A stretch of 64,000 nt of DNA, taken from positions 186,001-250,000 of the forward strand of contig CAYSOF010000004.1 of the NCBI GenBank assembly GCA_964432595.1, read 5' to 3'. A model generated the notes under the pieces. That model had not been told where the DNA came from and did not search any database. It was given only the letters and a program-made list of their open reading frames with translations. Positions 24,147-32,070 of this stretch are shown here, in pieces (positions within the stretch are counted from its first letter, which is position 1; every line of letters starts with the position of its first letter). The DNA comes from DASYLJ01 sp964432595 (GTDB lineage: Bacteria; Desulfobacterota; Binatia; DP-6). Position numbers and translations under genes: made by a program.

Positions 24147-24200
24147 CGGAAACGCCGCACCGCGGCGGGCGCGAGCCTCAACGCACCCGGATACCCCTGC

Positions 24201-24206
24201 TATAAG
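24201..24206 (+). promoter_or_regulatory. Leaderless extended -10 promoter of pfkA
   Basis: TGC followed by TATAAG (24201-24206) is an extended -10 element. ATG 24214 follows after seven bases, so transcription should begin at or next to the start codon. The -35 region is poor. Confidence 0.5.
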
Positions 24207-24213
24207 TCCCGGA

Positions 24214-25176
24214 ATGCGACGGGTGGGCATCCTGACGAGCGGCGGCGACGCTCCCGGCATGAATGCGGCGATCCGCGCCGCCGTGCGCAGCGGGCTGGCG
24301 AAGGGCCTCGAGGTGATCGGCATCCGCCGCGGCTACGCCGGTCTCCTCGGCGGCGAGCTCGAGCCGCTCACGCGAACCGGGGTCGCCAACATCATCCAGC
24401 GCGGCGGCACCATCCTCGGCACCTCGCGCAGCGACCGCTTCCGCGAGCCCGAGGGACGGGTGCGCGCCGCGGCCATCCTGCGGGAGGCGAACGTCGAGGG
24501 GCTCGTGGTGATCGGCGGGGAGGGCACGTTCCGCGGCGCGACGCTTCTCGCCGAGGAGCACGGCTTCCGGATGGCCGGGGTACCGGGAACGATCGACAAC
24601 GACGTCTACGGCACCGACTTCACGATCGGTTTCGACACGGCGGTCAACACCGCGCTCGATGCGATCGACCGCATCCGCGACAGCGCGGCGTCGCACGATC
24701 GTCTCTTCATCGTCGAGGTGATGGGCCGCGCCTGCGCCGACATCGCGCTGTCCGTCGGCGTCGCCGGCGGCGCGGAGGCGGTCGTCATCCCGCACGCGCC
24801 GAGCGATCTGGCGCGGCTCGGGGCCGATCTCTGGAAGAGTTGGGAGCGAGGCAAGCGCAGCAGCATCATCGTGGTCGCGGAAGGTGGCGAGCAGGGGCGC
24901 GCATTCCGCGTCGCTCGCGGGCTGCAGGACATCACCGGGCTCGAGCCGCGGGTGTGCGTGCTGGGGCACATCCAGCGCGGCGGCACGCCGTCCGCACGCG
25001 ACCGCATCCTCGGCAGCCGGCTCGGCGCCGCCGCGATCGACATCCTGCTCGACGGCGGCGGCGCGATGGCCGGGGAGGTCGGAGGACGCCTGACGCGGGT
25101 CCCGCTGGCCGACACCTGGGGCCGTGAACGCACGCCGCCGATGGATTTGCGCACGCTGGCGCAGGAGCTCGCGTGA
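24214..25176 (+). CDS. pfkA: 6-phosphofructokinase (ATP-type)
   Basis: PfkA phosphorylates fructose-6-phosphate in glycolysis. The 320 residues match E. coli PfkA in length. Visible are the TSGGDAPGMNA ATP loop, the catalytic PGTIDND motif near residues 124-130, VEVMGR, and GHIQRGGTPSA. Gly104 (GGEG) indicates ATP rather than pyrophosphate use. However, the Mg-binding Asp103 of the usual GGDG motif is replaced by Glu103, a conservative but notable change. The frame is open upstream to 23875, but homology and the leaderless promoter fix the start at ATG 24214. Confidence 0.92.
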   Translation: MRRVGILTSGGDAPGMNAAIRAAVRSGLAKGLEVIGIRRGYAGLLGGELEPLTRTGVANIIQRGGTILGTSRSDRFREPEGRVRAAAILREANVEGLVVIGGEGTFRGATLLAEEHGFRMAGVPGTIDNDVYGTDFTIGFDTAVNTALDAIDRIRDSAASHDRLFIVEVMGRACADIALSVGVAGGAEAVVIPHAPSDLARLGADLWKSWERGKRSSIIVVAEGGEQGRAFRVARGLQDITGLEPRVCVLGHIQRGGTPSARDRILGSRLGAAAIDILLDGGGAMAGEVGGRLTRVPLADTWGRERTPPMDLRTLAQELA

Positions 25177-25228
25177 GCCGACGTTGCCTGGCCCATCCGC
25201 GGTCGATCTGCTATCCGGCGCCCACCCG

Positions 25229-26527
25229 ATGAGCGACACCGACGCTGGCCTCCATCCGATGCGCCATCGCATCTCCCTGGCGCTGGCGATCCTGGCGACC
25301 ATGCCGGGCCTGTACATCCGGTTGGGTGGAGTCCACTACGCCCATCCCGTCGAGGCGCTACTGTATGGGCTCGCCATCGTCGGTGCGGCGTTCATGCTCT
25401 CGTGGGCCGCCGAGGTCGCGCAGATGGACATCTCGGCGGGCCTCGCGATCGCGATGCTCGCATTCATCGCGGTCCTGCCCGAGTACGCCGTCGACATGGT
25501 GTTCGCCTGGAAGGCGGGGCACGCGGTCGCCGCGTTCGGCCACGCCTGCAACCCGCCCGACGCCGTGCTCGAATCACCGTGCTCGCTCGCGCTCGCGAAC
25601 ATGACCGGCGCGAATCGCCTGCTGATCGGGCTCGGCTGGTCGATGGTCGTCTTCATCGCGTGGTACCGCACGCGGCAGAAGGGCATGACGTTCACCGGCG
25701 TCGCGCTCGAGCGTTCGAACTCGATCGAGCTCGCGTTTCTCGCGGTCGCGACCGCGTACTCGCTGACGCTGCCGCTCAAGAGCACGGTCACGCTCGTCGA
25801 CGCGTTGGTCCTCGTCGGCATCTTCATCGCGTACACGATCCGCATCTCGACGGCGCCCGCGGAGGAACCGCACCTCGTCGGACCCGCGAGCTACATCGGC
25901 ACGTTCCGCGACGTCCCGCGGCGGACGACGGTCGGCGTGCTGTTCGTCTTCGCCGCCGGCATCATCCTGCTCGTCGCGGAGCACTTCGCCGAGGCGCTCG
26001 TCGCGACCGGACGGGACTACGACATGAGCGAGTTCCTCCTCGTGCAGTGGCTGGCGCCGCTCGCCTCCGAGGCGCCGGAGCTGCTCGTCGCCGGCCTCTA
26101 CGCGTGGCGGCTGAACACGGTCGCCGGACTCGGGACGCTCGTGTCGTCGAAGGTGAACCAGTGGACGCTGCTGGTCGGTACGCTGCCCATCGTGTTCGCG
26201 ATCGCCTCGGGCTCCTTGGGTGGGCTCCCGGTCGAGCCGCGCCAGCGCGAAGAGCTGCTCCTCACCGCCGCTCAGTCCGTCTTCGCCGTGGCGATCCTGG
26301 TCTCACTGTCGATCTCGCAGTGGGAGGCGCTCGCCCTGTTCGGACTGTTCTGGGCGCAGTTCATCCTCGGCGCCATGGTGCCCGAGGAGTGGCACGGAGC
26401 CGAGCGCATCGGCGTCTCCATCGTCTACCTGCTCCTCGCGGTGGGGATCGTCGGCCGTGAGATGGGCAGCGTGAAGACGCTGCTGCGCGACGGGTTCCGC
26501 ACGTCGCACCAGGCGCTGCGCGAGTAG
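25229..26527 (+). CDS. Sodium/calcium exchanger family membrane protein (CaCA superfamily)
   Basis: An inner-membrane cation antiporter of 432 residues with about ten to eleven helices in two halves. The two alpha repeats are visible: the first contains AFIAVLPEYAVDMVFAW and the second PLASEAPELLVAGLYAW. Each has the acidic residue before the helix that forms the ion site. The C-terminal half retains the SSKVNQWTLLVG segment. The transported ion could be Ca2+, Na+ or K+ against protons. TATCCG with a TGC prefix at 25212 suggests a short leader before ATG 25229. It ends three bases from a convergent gene. Confidence 0.8.
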   Translation: MSDTDAGLHPMRHRISLALAILATMPGLYIRLGGVHYAHPVEALLYGLAIVGAAFMLSWAAEVAQMDISAGLAIAMLAFIAVLPEYAVDMVFAWKAGHAVAAFGHACNPPDAVLESPCSLALANMTGANRLLIGLGWSMVVFIAWYRTRQKGMTFTGVALERSNSIELAFLAVATAYSLTLPLKSTVTLVDALVLVGIFIAYTIRISTAPAEEPHLVGPASYIGTFRDVPRRTTVGVLFVFAAGIILLVAEHFAEALVATGRDYDMSEFLLVQWLAPLASEAPELLVAGLYAWRLNTVAGLGTLVSSKVNQWTLLVGTLPIVFAIASGSLGGLPVEPRQREELLLTAAQSVFAVAILVSLSISQWEALALFGLFWAQFILGAMVPEEWHGAERIGVSIVYLLLAVGIVGREMGSVKTLLRDGFRTSHQALRE

Positions 26528-26530
26528 CGT

Positions 26531-27754
26531 CTAGGCCAGGACCTTGGCGTCGCGCAGCTTCGCGATCATGCCGTCGTCATAGCCGCAGACGTCGCGCAGC
26601 ACCTGATCGGTGTCTGCGCCGAGGCACGGCGCCGGCCGCTGGACGCGCGACTCGCTGCGCGACATCGACCACGGGATGCCGGCGTGGCGTCGTACGCCGA
26701 CCTCGGGATGCTCGAGGTCGACGAAGAACCCACGCTCGACCAGATGCGGGTCGTCGTTCAGGTCGTGGTTCGTCGCCACGGTGAACGCGGGAATGCCGGC
26801 GGCCTGCAGTCGGGCCGTCAGGTCGCCGGGCTCGTGCTGCATCGTCCAGGCGGTGACCAGCTCCTCCAGGGCGTCCTCGTTGCGCTTGCGCCCGACGACC
26901 GACGCGAACCGCTCGTCGCGCGCCAGCTCGGGCTGGCCGACGACGTCGGCGAAGCGGGCGAACGCGGCATCGTCCTCGATGGCGAGCGCCACCCACCGAT
27001 CGTCGCCGCCCGCGGTGCGGAATACGCCGTGTGGCGCCATGTGCGGATCGCGGTTGCCGTCACGCGCCGGCGCGGCGCCGTTCATCGTCTGCGCGAGGAG
27101 ACCTTCCGGCAGCACGGCCATCGACGTCTCCCACTGCGAGAGGTCGATGTACTGGCCATGGCCCGTTTTCGCGCGGTGCAGCAGCGCGGCCAGCACCGCG
27201 ACGGCGCCGTGGAGGCCGCCCGTCGGATCGCCGTACGAGATGCCGACGTGCATCGGCGGGAAGTCGCGATAGCCCGTCAACGACGACATGCCGGAGAGCG
27301 GCACCTGCGCCGGCCCGTACGACACCTTGTCGTGGTCGGGCCCGCTGGCGCCGTAGCCGGACAACGCGATCATGATGACGTCGGAGCGCAGCCCGCGCAG
27401 CACGTCGTAGCCGAGGCCCATGCGGTCCATCACGCCCGCGGCGAAGTTCTCGACGACGATGTCGCTGTTGGCGCAGAGCCGCTTCGCGGCGTCGAGCGCC
27501 TCGGGCTGCTTCATGTCGAGGGTGATGCTCTTTTTGCCCTGATTGAACTGGTTGAAGTAGCCGCTCCGGTTCGGGCCCGGCTTGAACTCGGCGAACGGCG
27601 GCAGCATGCGCGTGACGCAGATCCGCGTCGACGTCTCGACGCGGATCACTTCGGCGCCGAGATGCGCGAGCTGCAGCGTGCAGAACGGCCCCGCCCACAC
27701 CCACGTGAAGTCGGCGACGCGGAGACCGGCCAGCGGCGCGCGGCGCGCCGTCAC
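26531..27754 (-). CDS. CaiB/BaiF-type class III CoA-transferase (second of pair)
   Basis: A family III acyl-CoA transferase that moves CoA between carboxylates, with an aspartyl-CoA intermediate. The 407 residues show the N-terminal GLRVADFTWVWAGP, the LGAEVIRVE strand, the NQGKKSITLDMK loop, and SGYGASGP. The C-terminal PAFTVATNHDLNDDPHLVERGFF linker is family-typical. The GTG start overlaps the TGA of the upstream paralogue (GTGA), so the two are co-translated and may act as a heteromer. The substrate is unknown; adjacent acyl-CoA enzymes are absent. Confidence 0.88.
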   Translation of the reverse strand: MTARRAPLAGLRVADFTWVWAGPFCTLQLAHLGAEVIRVETSTRICVTRMLPPFAEFKPGPNRSGYFNQFNQGKKSITLDMKQPEALDAAKRLCANSDIVVENFAAGVMDRMGLGYDVLRGLRSDVIMIALSGYGASGPDHDKVSYGPAQVPLSGMSSLTGYRDFPPMHVGISYGDPTGGLHGAVAVLAALLHRAKTGHGQYIDLSQWETSMAVLPEGLLAQTMNGAAPARDGNRDPHMAPHGVFRTAGGDDRWVALAIEDDAAFARFADVVGQPELARDERFASVVGRKRNEDALEELVTAWTMQHEPGDLTARLQAAGIPAFTVATNHDLNDDPHLVERGFFVDLEHPEVGVRRHAGIPWSMSRSESRVQRPAPCLGADTDQVLRDVCGYDDGMIAKLRDAKVLA

Positions 27755-28959
27755 GCCACGCCCTCCGCGACGAGCGCCGCGACGTCGATGCCGAGCGGCC
27801 GCAGGACCTCGTCGTTGTGCTGTCCGAGGCAAGGGGCGGGGCGCCTGAGCGTCCACGGCGTCGCCGACATGTGGAACGGCGGCCCCGGCATCGTGACGGT
27901 CCCGGCGACCGGGTGGGCGACCGTCGCGAAGAACCCGCGTGCCTTCAGATGGGGCGACGCGACGAGATCACCCATCGTCGACACCGGCGCGAAGGGCACG
28001 CGGCGTTGCTGCGCCGCTTCGTACAGCTCCTGCACCGACTGCGTGCTGCACCACTCCTGCAGGAAGACCTGCAAGGCGTCGAAGTTCGCGCCGCGCGCGA
28101 TGCGGTTCTCGAAGAGCTCCATCTCGGCCCACTCCGGTCGTCCCATGATCTCGACGAACGCCTTCCACTGGTGCTCTTCGACGCAGCAGATGAAGATCCA
28201 GCCGTCGCGGCACTCCATGAAGCAGAGCGGCTGGATCGGCTTGGCGCCGAGACGCGACGCGACCAGGCCGCAGTAGGGCCAGAACTCGAACGTCAGCTCG
28301 AGGATGGCCGCGACCGCTTCCTGCGCCGACACCTCGACGTGCTCGCCGACGCCCGTGGTGACGCGCGCGAAGAGCGCGGCAAGCGACGGGATGGCCGCGT
28401 TGAGCCCCGCCTGGAAGCCGGACTGGTCGCCGAATGCCTTCAGCGGCGGCAGCTCGGGATGCTGCGGATCGCCGTTCAGCTGCGCGACGCCGCCCGCGCT
28501 CCAGGTGACGACGTCGGAGCCGCGATAGGTCGCATGCGGGCCGCGCAGGCCGAACGGCGCGATCGACGTCATCACGAGCTTCGGGTTGATCGCCGACAGG
28601 CGGTCCCAGTCGAGCCCGCACGCGGCCATCTCGGTGGGATGCACTTCGTGCACGAGCAGGTCGGCGTCGCCGACCAGCCGGTCGAGGACCTCGCGCCCGC
28701 GCGCGGACCGCAGATCGAGCGTGATGCCGCGCTTGTTCGTGTTGAGGTAGAGGAACAGCCCGCTCTTCTCCGGGTGCGCGACGCCGCCGGGGAATGGTCC
28801 GCGTCGCCGCGAGCCGTCGCCGATGCCGGGGCGCTCGATCTTGATGACGTCGGCGCCGAGGTCCGCCATCATCTTGGTGGCGTACGAGGCGCCGACCAGA
28901 TCGCCGATCTCGAGGACGCGCAGCCCGTCCAGCGCGGTGGGCCCCGATCCGGTGGACAC
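27751..28959 (-). CDS. CaiB/BaiF-type class III CoA-transferase (first of pair)
   Basis: A 402-residue family III CoA-transferase paralogous to its downstream neighbour. It shows GLRVLEIGDLVGASYATKMMADLG at the N-terminus, LNTNKRGITLDL, the APFGLRGP segment and the C-terminal AAQQRRVPFAPVSTMGDLVASPHLKARGFF linker. GTG 28959 starts two bases after the stop of an 82-residue unknown protein, and the stop overlaps the next gene. Pairing of two divergent members in one unit suggests a heterodimer or a two-step CoA relay. The substrate cannot be told from sequence. Confidence 0.88.
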   Translation of the reverse strand: MSTGSGPTALDGLRVLEIGDLVGASYATKMMADLGADVIKIERPGIGDGSRRRGPFPGGVAHPEKSGLFLYLNTNKRGITLDLRSARGREVLDRLVGDADLLVHEVHPTEMAACGLDWDRLSAINPKLVMTSIAPFGLRGPHATYRGSDVVTWSAGGVAQLNGDPQHPELPPLKAFGDQSGFQAGLNAAIPSLAALFARVTTGVGEHVEVSAQEAVAAILELTFEFWPYCGLVASRLGAKPIQPLCFMECRDGWIFICCVEEHQWKAFVEIMGRPEWAEMELFENRIARGANFDALQVFLQEWCSTQSVQELYEAAQQRRVPFAPVSTMGDLVASPHLKARGFFATVAHPVAGTVTMPGPPFHMSATPWTLRRPAPCLGQHNDEVLRPLGIDVAALVAEGVA

Positions 28960-28961
28960 GT

Positions 28962-29210
28962 TCAGGCCCCGGTGGCCAGCCGAAGCAGCTCGTCGACGGA
29001 CGCGGGCTCCGGGACGTCGCCGAGCCGGACCATCAGGTCCGTGTGCGAGCGCTCGTCGATGGGCCACTCCTGGACGACTCGCCACGCGGCGCCGTCCTTC
29101 GCGAGGAGCCGGACCGTCTGCTGGTCTTCGGTGAGACCGATCGCCGCGCGCTCGCTCTGCGTGGTGCTGAAGAGGGCGTAACCCGCCTGCTTGATGGTGA
29201 CGAAGTACAC
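28962..29210 (-). CDS. Small hypothetical protein in the CoA-transferase operon
   Basis: An 82-residue soluble protein that I do not recognise. It begins YFVTIKQAGYALFSTTQSE and contains TVRLLAKDGAAWRVVQEWP, a beta-rich pattern with no cysteines or membrane helix. It lies 2 bases from the first CoA-transferase and just after a larger unknown gene. A TTGCGG/TAGGCA pair ends six bases before GTG 29210. Conserved spacing suggests it belongs to the same pathway as the transferases. Confidence 0.6.
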   Translation of the reverse strand: MYFVTIKQAGYALFSTTQSERAAIGLTEDQQTVRLLAKDGAAWRVVQEWPIDERSHTDLMVRLGDVPEPASVDELLRLATGA

Positions 29211-29216
29211 GCGCGA

Positions 29217-29246
29217 TGCCTACCAGAGCCGCGCGCCGGCCCGCAA
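29217..29246 (-). promoter_or_regulatory. Promoter of the CoA-transferase unit
   Basis: Leftward TTGCGG (29246-29241), 18 bases, TAGGCA (29222-29217), six bases, then GTG 29210: leaderless if used. Confidence 0.38.
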
Positions 29247-29927
29247 TCAGCGCTGCGCGCAGACGCCGAGCGTCGCGAAGCGCACGGCGCGCGAGTAGGC
29301 GATGACGCCGAGTCCGGCGTCGCCGAACTCGCCGAGTGCGGCCAGCCCCTGGTCGTTGCTGGGGCTGCGCGACCAGTCCCACGCGCCCGCCAGCAGCCGT
29401 TCGCCCCGCGCCCGGTGCCAGAGGAGCGTGTCGTAAGCGACCTCGACGGCGCTCCGCCGGCGCGGCACGCCGGGACGCGTCGGTCCGAGCTGCTCCAGCA
29501 CGGCATCCTGGGCGCGATAGCCGAGGTTGCTCGTCGCCGGCAGCGCCTCGCGGCGGACGAGATACCAGCCGGTCGTGCACGTCTCCGTGGTGGCGAAGGG
29601 CTGCGTGTCGATGGTCCACTCGTCGCGCAGCTGGTAGCCGACGCCCTGGTGCACCTTCGGGTTGAGGCCACCGGCGAGACGCTCGGCGAGCTTCAGCATC
29701 GTCAGCGGACCGTCGGCGAGCGTCGCGATGCGGAGGACGAGCAGCTCGCCGTCGGCCTTCGCCTTCGCCAGATCGGCCGGCCCGAACGGCACCGTCTCGG
29801 CGGCCGCACGGTCCGCGGCCGCCAGCCCGGCCAGCGGATCGACGCCGAGCGCGATCTCGATCTCGCGGGGGCCGAGAACGGCTCCGGGTAGGGCGGTGAT
29901 GGCGTGGTCGAGTCCGGCGATCGTCAT
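29247..29927 (-). CDS. Hypothetical protein downstream of moaA
   Basis: A 226-residue soluble protein not recognised by family. It has no signal peptide, membrane helix or metal motif. Conserved-looking aromatic stretches include CTTGWYLVRREALP, SNLGYRAQDAVLEQLG and YDTLLWHRARGERLLAGAWDWS, which look like a binding groove. ATG 29927 lies seven bases after the moaA stop, so it is translated with moaA; the 82-residue gene and CoA-transferases follow. A link to molybdopterin or to acyl-CoA metabolism is possible but not shown. Confidence 0.62.
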   Translation of the reverse strand: MTIAGLDHAITALPGAVLGPREIEIALGVDPLAGLAAADRAAAETVPFGPADLAKAKADGELLVLRIATLADGPLTMLKLAERLAGGLNPKVHQGVGYQLRDEWTIDTQPFATTETCTTGWYLVRREALPATSNLGYRAQDAVLEQLGPTRPGVPRRRSAVEVAYDTLLWHRARGERLLAGAWDWSRSPSNDQGLAALGEFGDAGLGVIAYSRAVRFATLGVCAQR

Positions 29928-29934
29928 GCGGCGG

Positions 29935-30924
29935 TCATCCCCCGATTTGGAACATCTGCCGCTCCTCCGTGGAGCGGCCGAGCGCGAGGCGGTGGCCGGT
30001 GGGCTTGTGGGCGACCGCACGAGTGAGAATGTCGGCCACGGCGTCGATCCCACCGCCCGCGCGCAACGCGCCCCGGACGTCGAGCTCGTCGTCGTTCAGC
30101 AGACAGAGATGGAAGCGTCCCTCGGCGGTGAGGCGCATGCGATTGCACGTGCCGCAGTACGGCTCGGTGACGGGACTGATGAAGCCGACGACCCCCGGCG
30201 CGCCCTGGAGGCGATGGTTGCGCGACTCGTCGGACGGGTCCTGCGCGGGCAGCCCGGCGAGCGGTCCGAGCGCGGACTCGATGCGGGCGCGCGTCTCGCG
30301 GCTCGGAACGAGGCCGCCGCGCGCGATGACGCTGGTCTCGCCGCTGCCGAACGGCATGCTCTCGATGAAGCGCACGTGCCAGTCGCGCGTGCGCGTCAGC
30401 GCGGCGAGCGCGACGACGTCGTCCTCGTTGAAGCCGCGCAGCACGACGACGTTCAGCTTGATGGGGCGCAGGCCCGCTGCCTCCGCCGCCTCGATGCCCG
30501 CCCAGATCTCGTCGAGCGATCCCCAGCGCATGATGCGCGCGACGCGCGTCGGGTCGAGGCTGTCGAGATGGACGTTGATGCGGCGCAGGCCCGCGGCGAC
30601 GAGGGGTGCCGCCAGCTCGGGCAGGCGGATGGCGTTCGTCGTCATGGCGATGTCGCGTACGCCGGGCACCGCCGCCATGCGCTCGACGATCTCGACCAGG
30701 TCGGCCCGCAGCGTCGGCTCGCCGCCGGTCAGGCGGAACTTGCGGAAGCCCACCCGGACTGCGGCACGCACCACGGTCTCGATCTCGGCGGCCGTCAGCA
30801 GCGCTTCCCGTGGATGGAAGGTCAGGCCGGCCAGGGGCATGCAGTAGACGCACCGCAGGTTGCAGTGATCGGTGAGCGAGATGCGCAGGTAGTCGATCTC
30901 GCGGCCGAATGCGTCCCGCGGCAT
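29935..30924 (-). CDS. moaA: GTP 3',8-cyclase MoaA
   Basis: MoaA is a radical SAM enzyme that, with MoaC, turns GTP into cyclic pyranopterin for molybdenum cofactor synthesis. From ATG 30924 the radical SAM cluster cysteines are Cys21, Cys25 and Cys28 (CNLRCVYC). The second cluster is in CGTCNRMRL with a third Cys about 14 residues on. The protein ends FQIGG, the Gly-Gly tail needed for catalysis. ATG 30924 is preferred over ATG 30933 because TTGACT-17-GAAGAT ends seven bases before it. No other moa gene is in the window. Confidence 0.93.
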   Translation of the reverse strand: MPRDAFGREIDYLRISLTDHCNLRCVYCMPLAGLTFHPREALLTAAEIETVVRAAVRVGFRKFRLTGGEPTLRADLVEIVERMAAVPGVRDIAMTTNAIRLPELAAPLVAAGLRRINVHLDSLDPTRVARIMRWGSLDEIWAGIEAAEAAGLRPIKLNVVVLRGFNEDDVVALAALTRTRDWHVRFIESMPFGSGETSVIARGGLVPSRETRARIESALGPLAGLPAQDPSDESRNHRLQGAPGVVGFISPVTEPYCGTCNRMRLTAEGRFHLCLLNDDELDVRGALRAGGGIDAVADILTRAVAHKPTGHRLALGRSTEERQMFQIGG

Positions 30925-30931
30925 TCCGGGC

Positions 30932-30960
30932 ATCTTCGGTGGCCGCCGGTGCGAAGTCAA
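30932..30960 (-). promoter_or_regulatory. Leaderless promoter of moaA
   Basis: Leftward TTGACT (30960-30955), 17 bases, GAAGAT (30937-30932), seven bases, then ATG 30924. No molybdenum-cofactor riboswitch is visible in this short space. Confidence 0.45.
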
Positions 30961-30974
30961 CGAAGACGGGACCG

Positions 30975-31976
30975 TCAGACCACGCGCTCGCCGAGCCCCT
31001 GCGCCACGCCGATCAGCGCATCGCGATACGGCGACGGGGGCAGGCGCTCGATGGTGCCGAGGGCCGCCGCGAGCTCGTCGCGGGCGCGCGCCGCCACGAC
31101 CTCGAGGGCCCCCGCACGGCGGATGCGCCCCAGCCCGGCCTCGATGTCCGCGGCGCCGAGCTCGCGGGCGGCGAAGAGCCGGCGGAACTCGGGGTCGCGC
31201 GCCAGCGTCAGCACGATCGGCAGCGACGGGTTGCCGTCGCGCAGGTCGATGCCGCGCGGTTTGCCCGTGACGGCCGTCTGGCCGTCGGCGTCGAGCAGGT
31301 CGTCGCTCATCTGGAACGCGCGTCCGACGTGCCGGCCGCAGGCGGCCATGGCATCGACGACCGCGGCGTCCGCGCCGGCGAGGTGCGCGGCGGTTCGCGC
31401 GCCGGTGACGAAGAGCGACGCCGTCTTGCGCTCGATGATCTCGAGGTAGTCCGCCTCGGTCACCGCGGGGTCGTGGCGCAGGCGGCCCTGCATGATCTCG
31501 CCCTCGGTGAGGCTGACGCACGCTTCCGCCGCCCAGCGCACGACCTGCGCCTCGAAGCGCGCGCACAGCGCGAACGCGCGGCAGAAGAGGAAGTCGCCGG
31601 CGACGAGCGTATCGCCGAGCCCGAACCGACTGAGCGCCGACGGCTGCCCGCGCCGCGTCTCGCCACCGTCGATGATGTCGTCGTGCAGGAGCGTCGCAGA
31701 GTGGATCAGCTCGAGCGCCACGGCGGCTTCGATCGCATCCTCGCGCCGTCCGCGGCCGGGGCGCGCGGTGGCGTGATGGACGAGCGAGACGACCATCGGC
31801 CGGATGCGCTTGCCGCCCGCACCGACCAGATGCGACGCGATGTGCTTCAGCCGCGGCTCGCGCGACTCGAGCTCTTCGGCGAGGCGCACCTCGACGCGGG
31901 CCAGATCTTCGAGCACCGCCTGCGGCACGACGGGTCCGGACGACGAGACGCTGCGTGCGAGCGGGTTCGAGGGCAC
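30975..31976 (-). CDS. Trans-polyprenyl diphosphate synthase (octaprenyl-type)
   Basis: It extends allylic diphosphates with isopentenyl diphosphate to make long polyprenyl chains, probably the quinone side chain. The 333-residue product has the first Asp-rich motif LLHDDIID, the second motif as SDDLLD (a shortened DDxxD), GGKRIRP, and the Lys-rich KTASLF and GKPRGIDLRDGNPSLP segments. GTG 31976 is chosen because a TTGACT/TTCATT promoter pair ends nine bases before it; the frame is open to 32045. Chain length cannot be read with certainty. It is divergent from the Mrp gene. Confidence 0.88.
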   Translation of the reverse strand: MPSNPLARSVSSSGPVVPQAVLEDLARVEVRLAEELESREPRLKHIASHLVGAGGKRIRPMVVSLVHHATARPGRGRREDAIEAAVALELIHSATLLHDDIIDGGETRRGQPSALSRFGLGDTLVAGDFLFCRAFALCARFEAQVVRWAAEACVSLTEGEIMQGRLRHDPAVTEADYLEIIERKTASLFVTGARTAAHLAGADAAVVDAMAACGRHVGRAFQMSDDLLDADGQTAVTGKPRGIDLRDGNPSLPIVLTLARDPEFRRLFAARELGAADIEAGLGRIRRAGALEVVAARARDELAAALGTIERLPPSPYRDALIGVAQGLGERVV

Positions 31977-31985
31977 GATCCAGCG

Positions 31986-32014
31986 AATGAATTGGATGGG
32001 CGTCGGAAAGTCAA
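31986..32014 (-). promoter_or_regulatory. Promoter of the polyprenyl synthase gene
   Basis: Leftward TTGACT (32014-32009), 17 bases, TTCATT (31991-31986), nine bases, then GTG 31976. Sits back to back with the Mrp promoter. Confidence 0.45.
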
Positions 32015-32035
32015 GGAGCGTGGCGGTGCATCGCA

Positions 32036-32064
32036 TTGAAATCACAGCAGGCCATCGCTAGTGT
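32036..32064 (+). promoter_or_regulatory. Leaderless promoter of the Mrp gene
   Basis: TTGAAA at 32036-32041, 17 bases, TAGTGT at 32059-32064, six bases, then ATG 32071. The expected start point coincides with the start codon. Confidence 0.5.
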
Positions 32065-32070
32065 CCGCCG

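Noticed and set aside
26525..26533. A terminator between the cation exchanger and CoA-transferase ends
   Set aside because: Only three bases separate the convergent stops and no hairpin with a T-run is visible.
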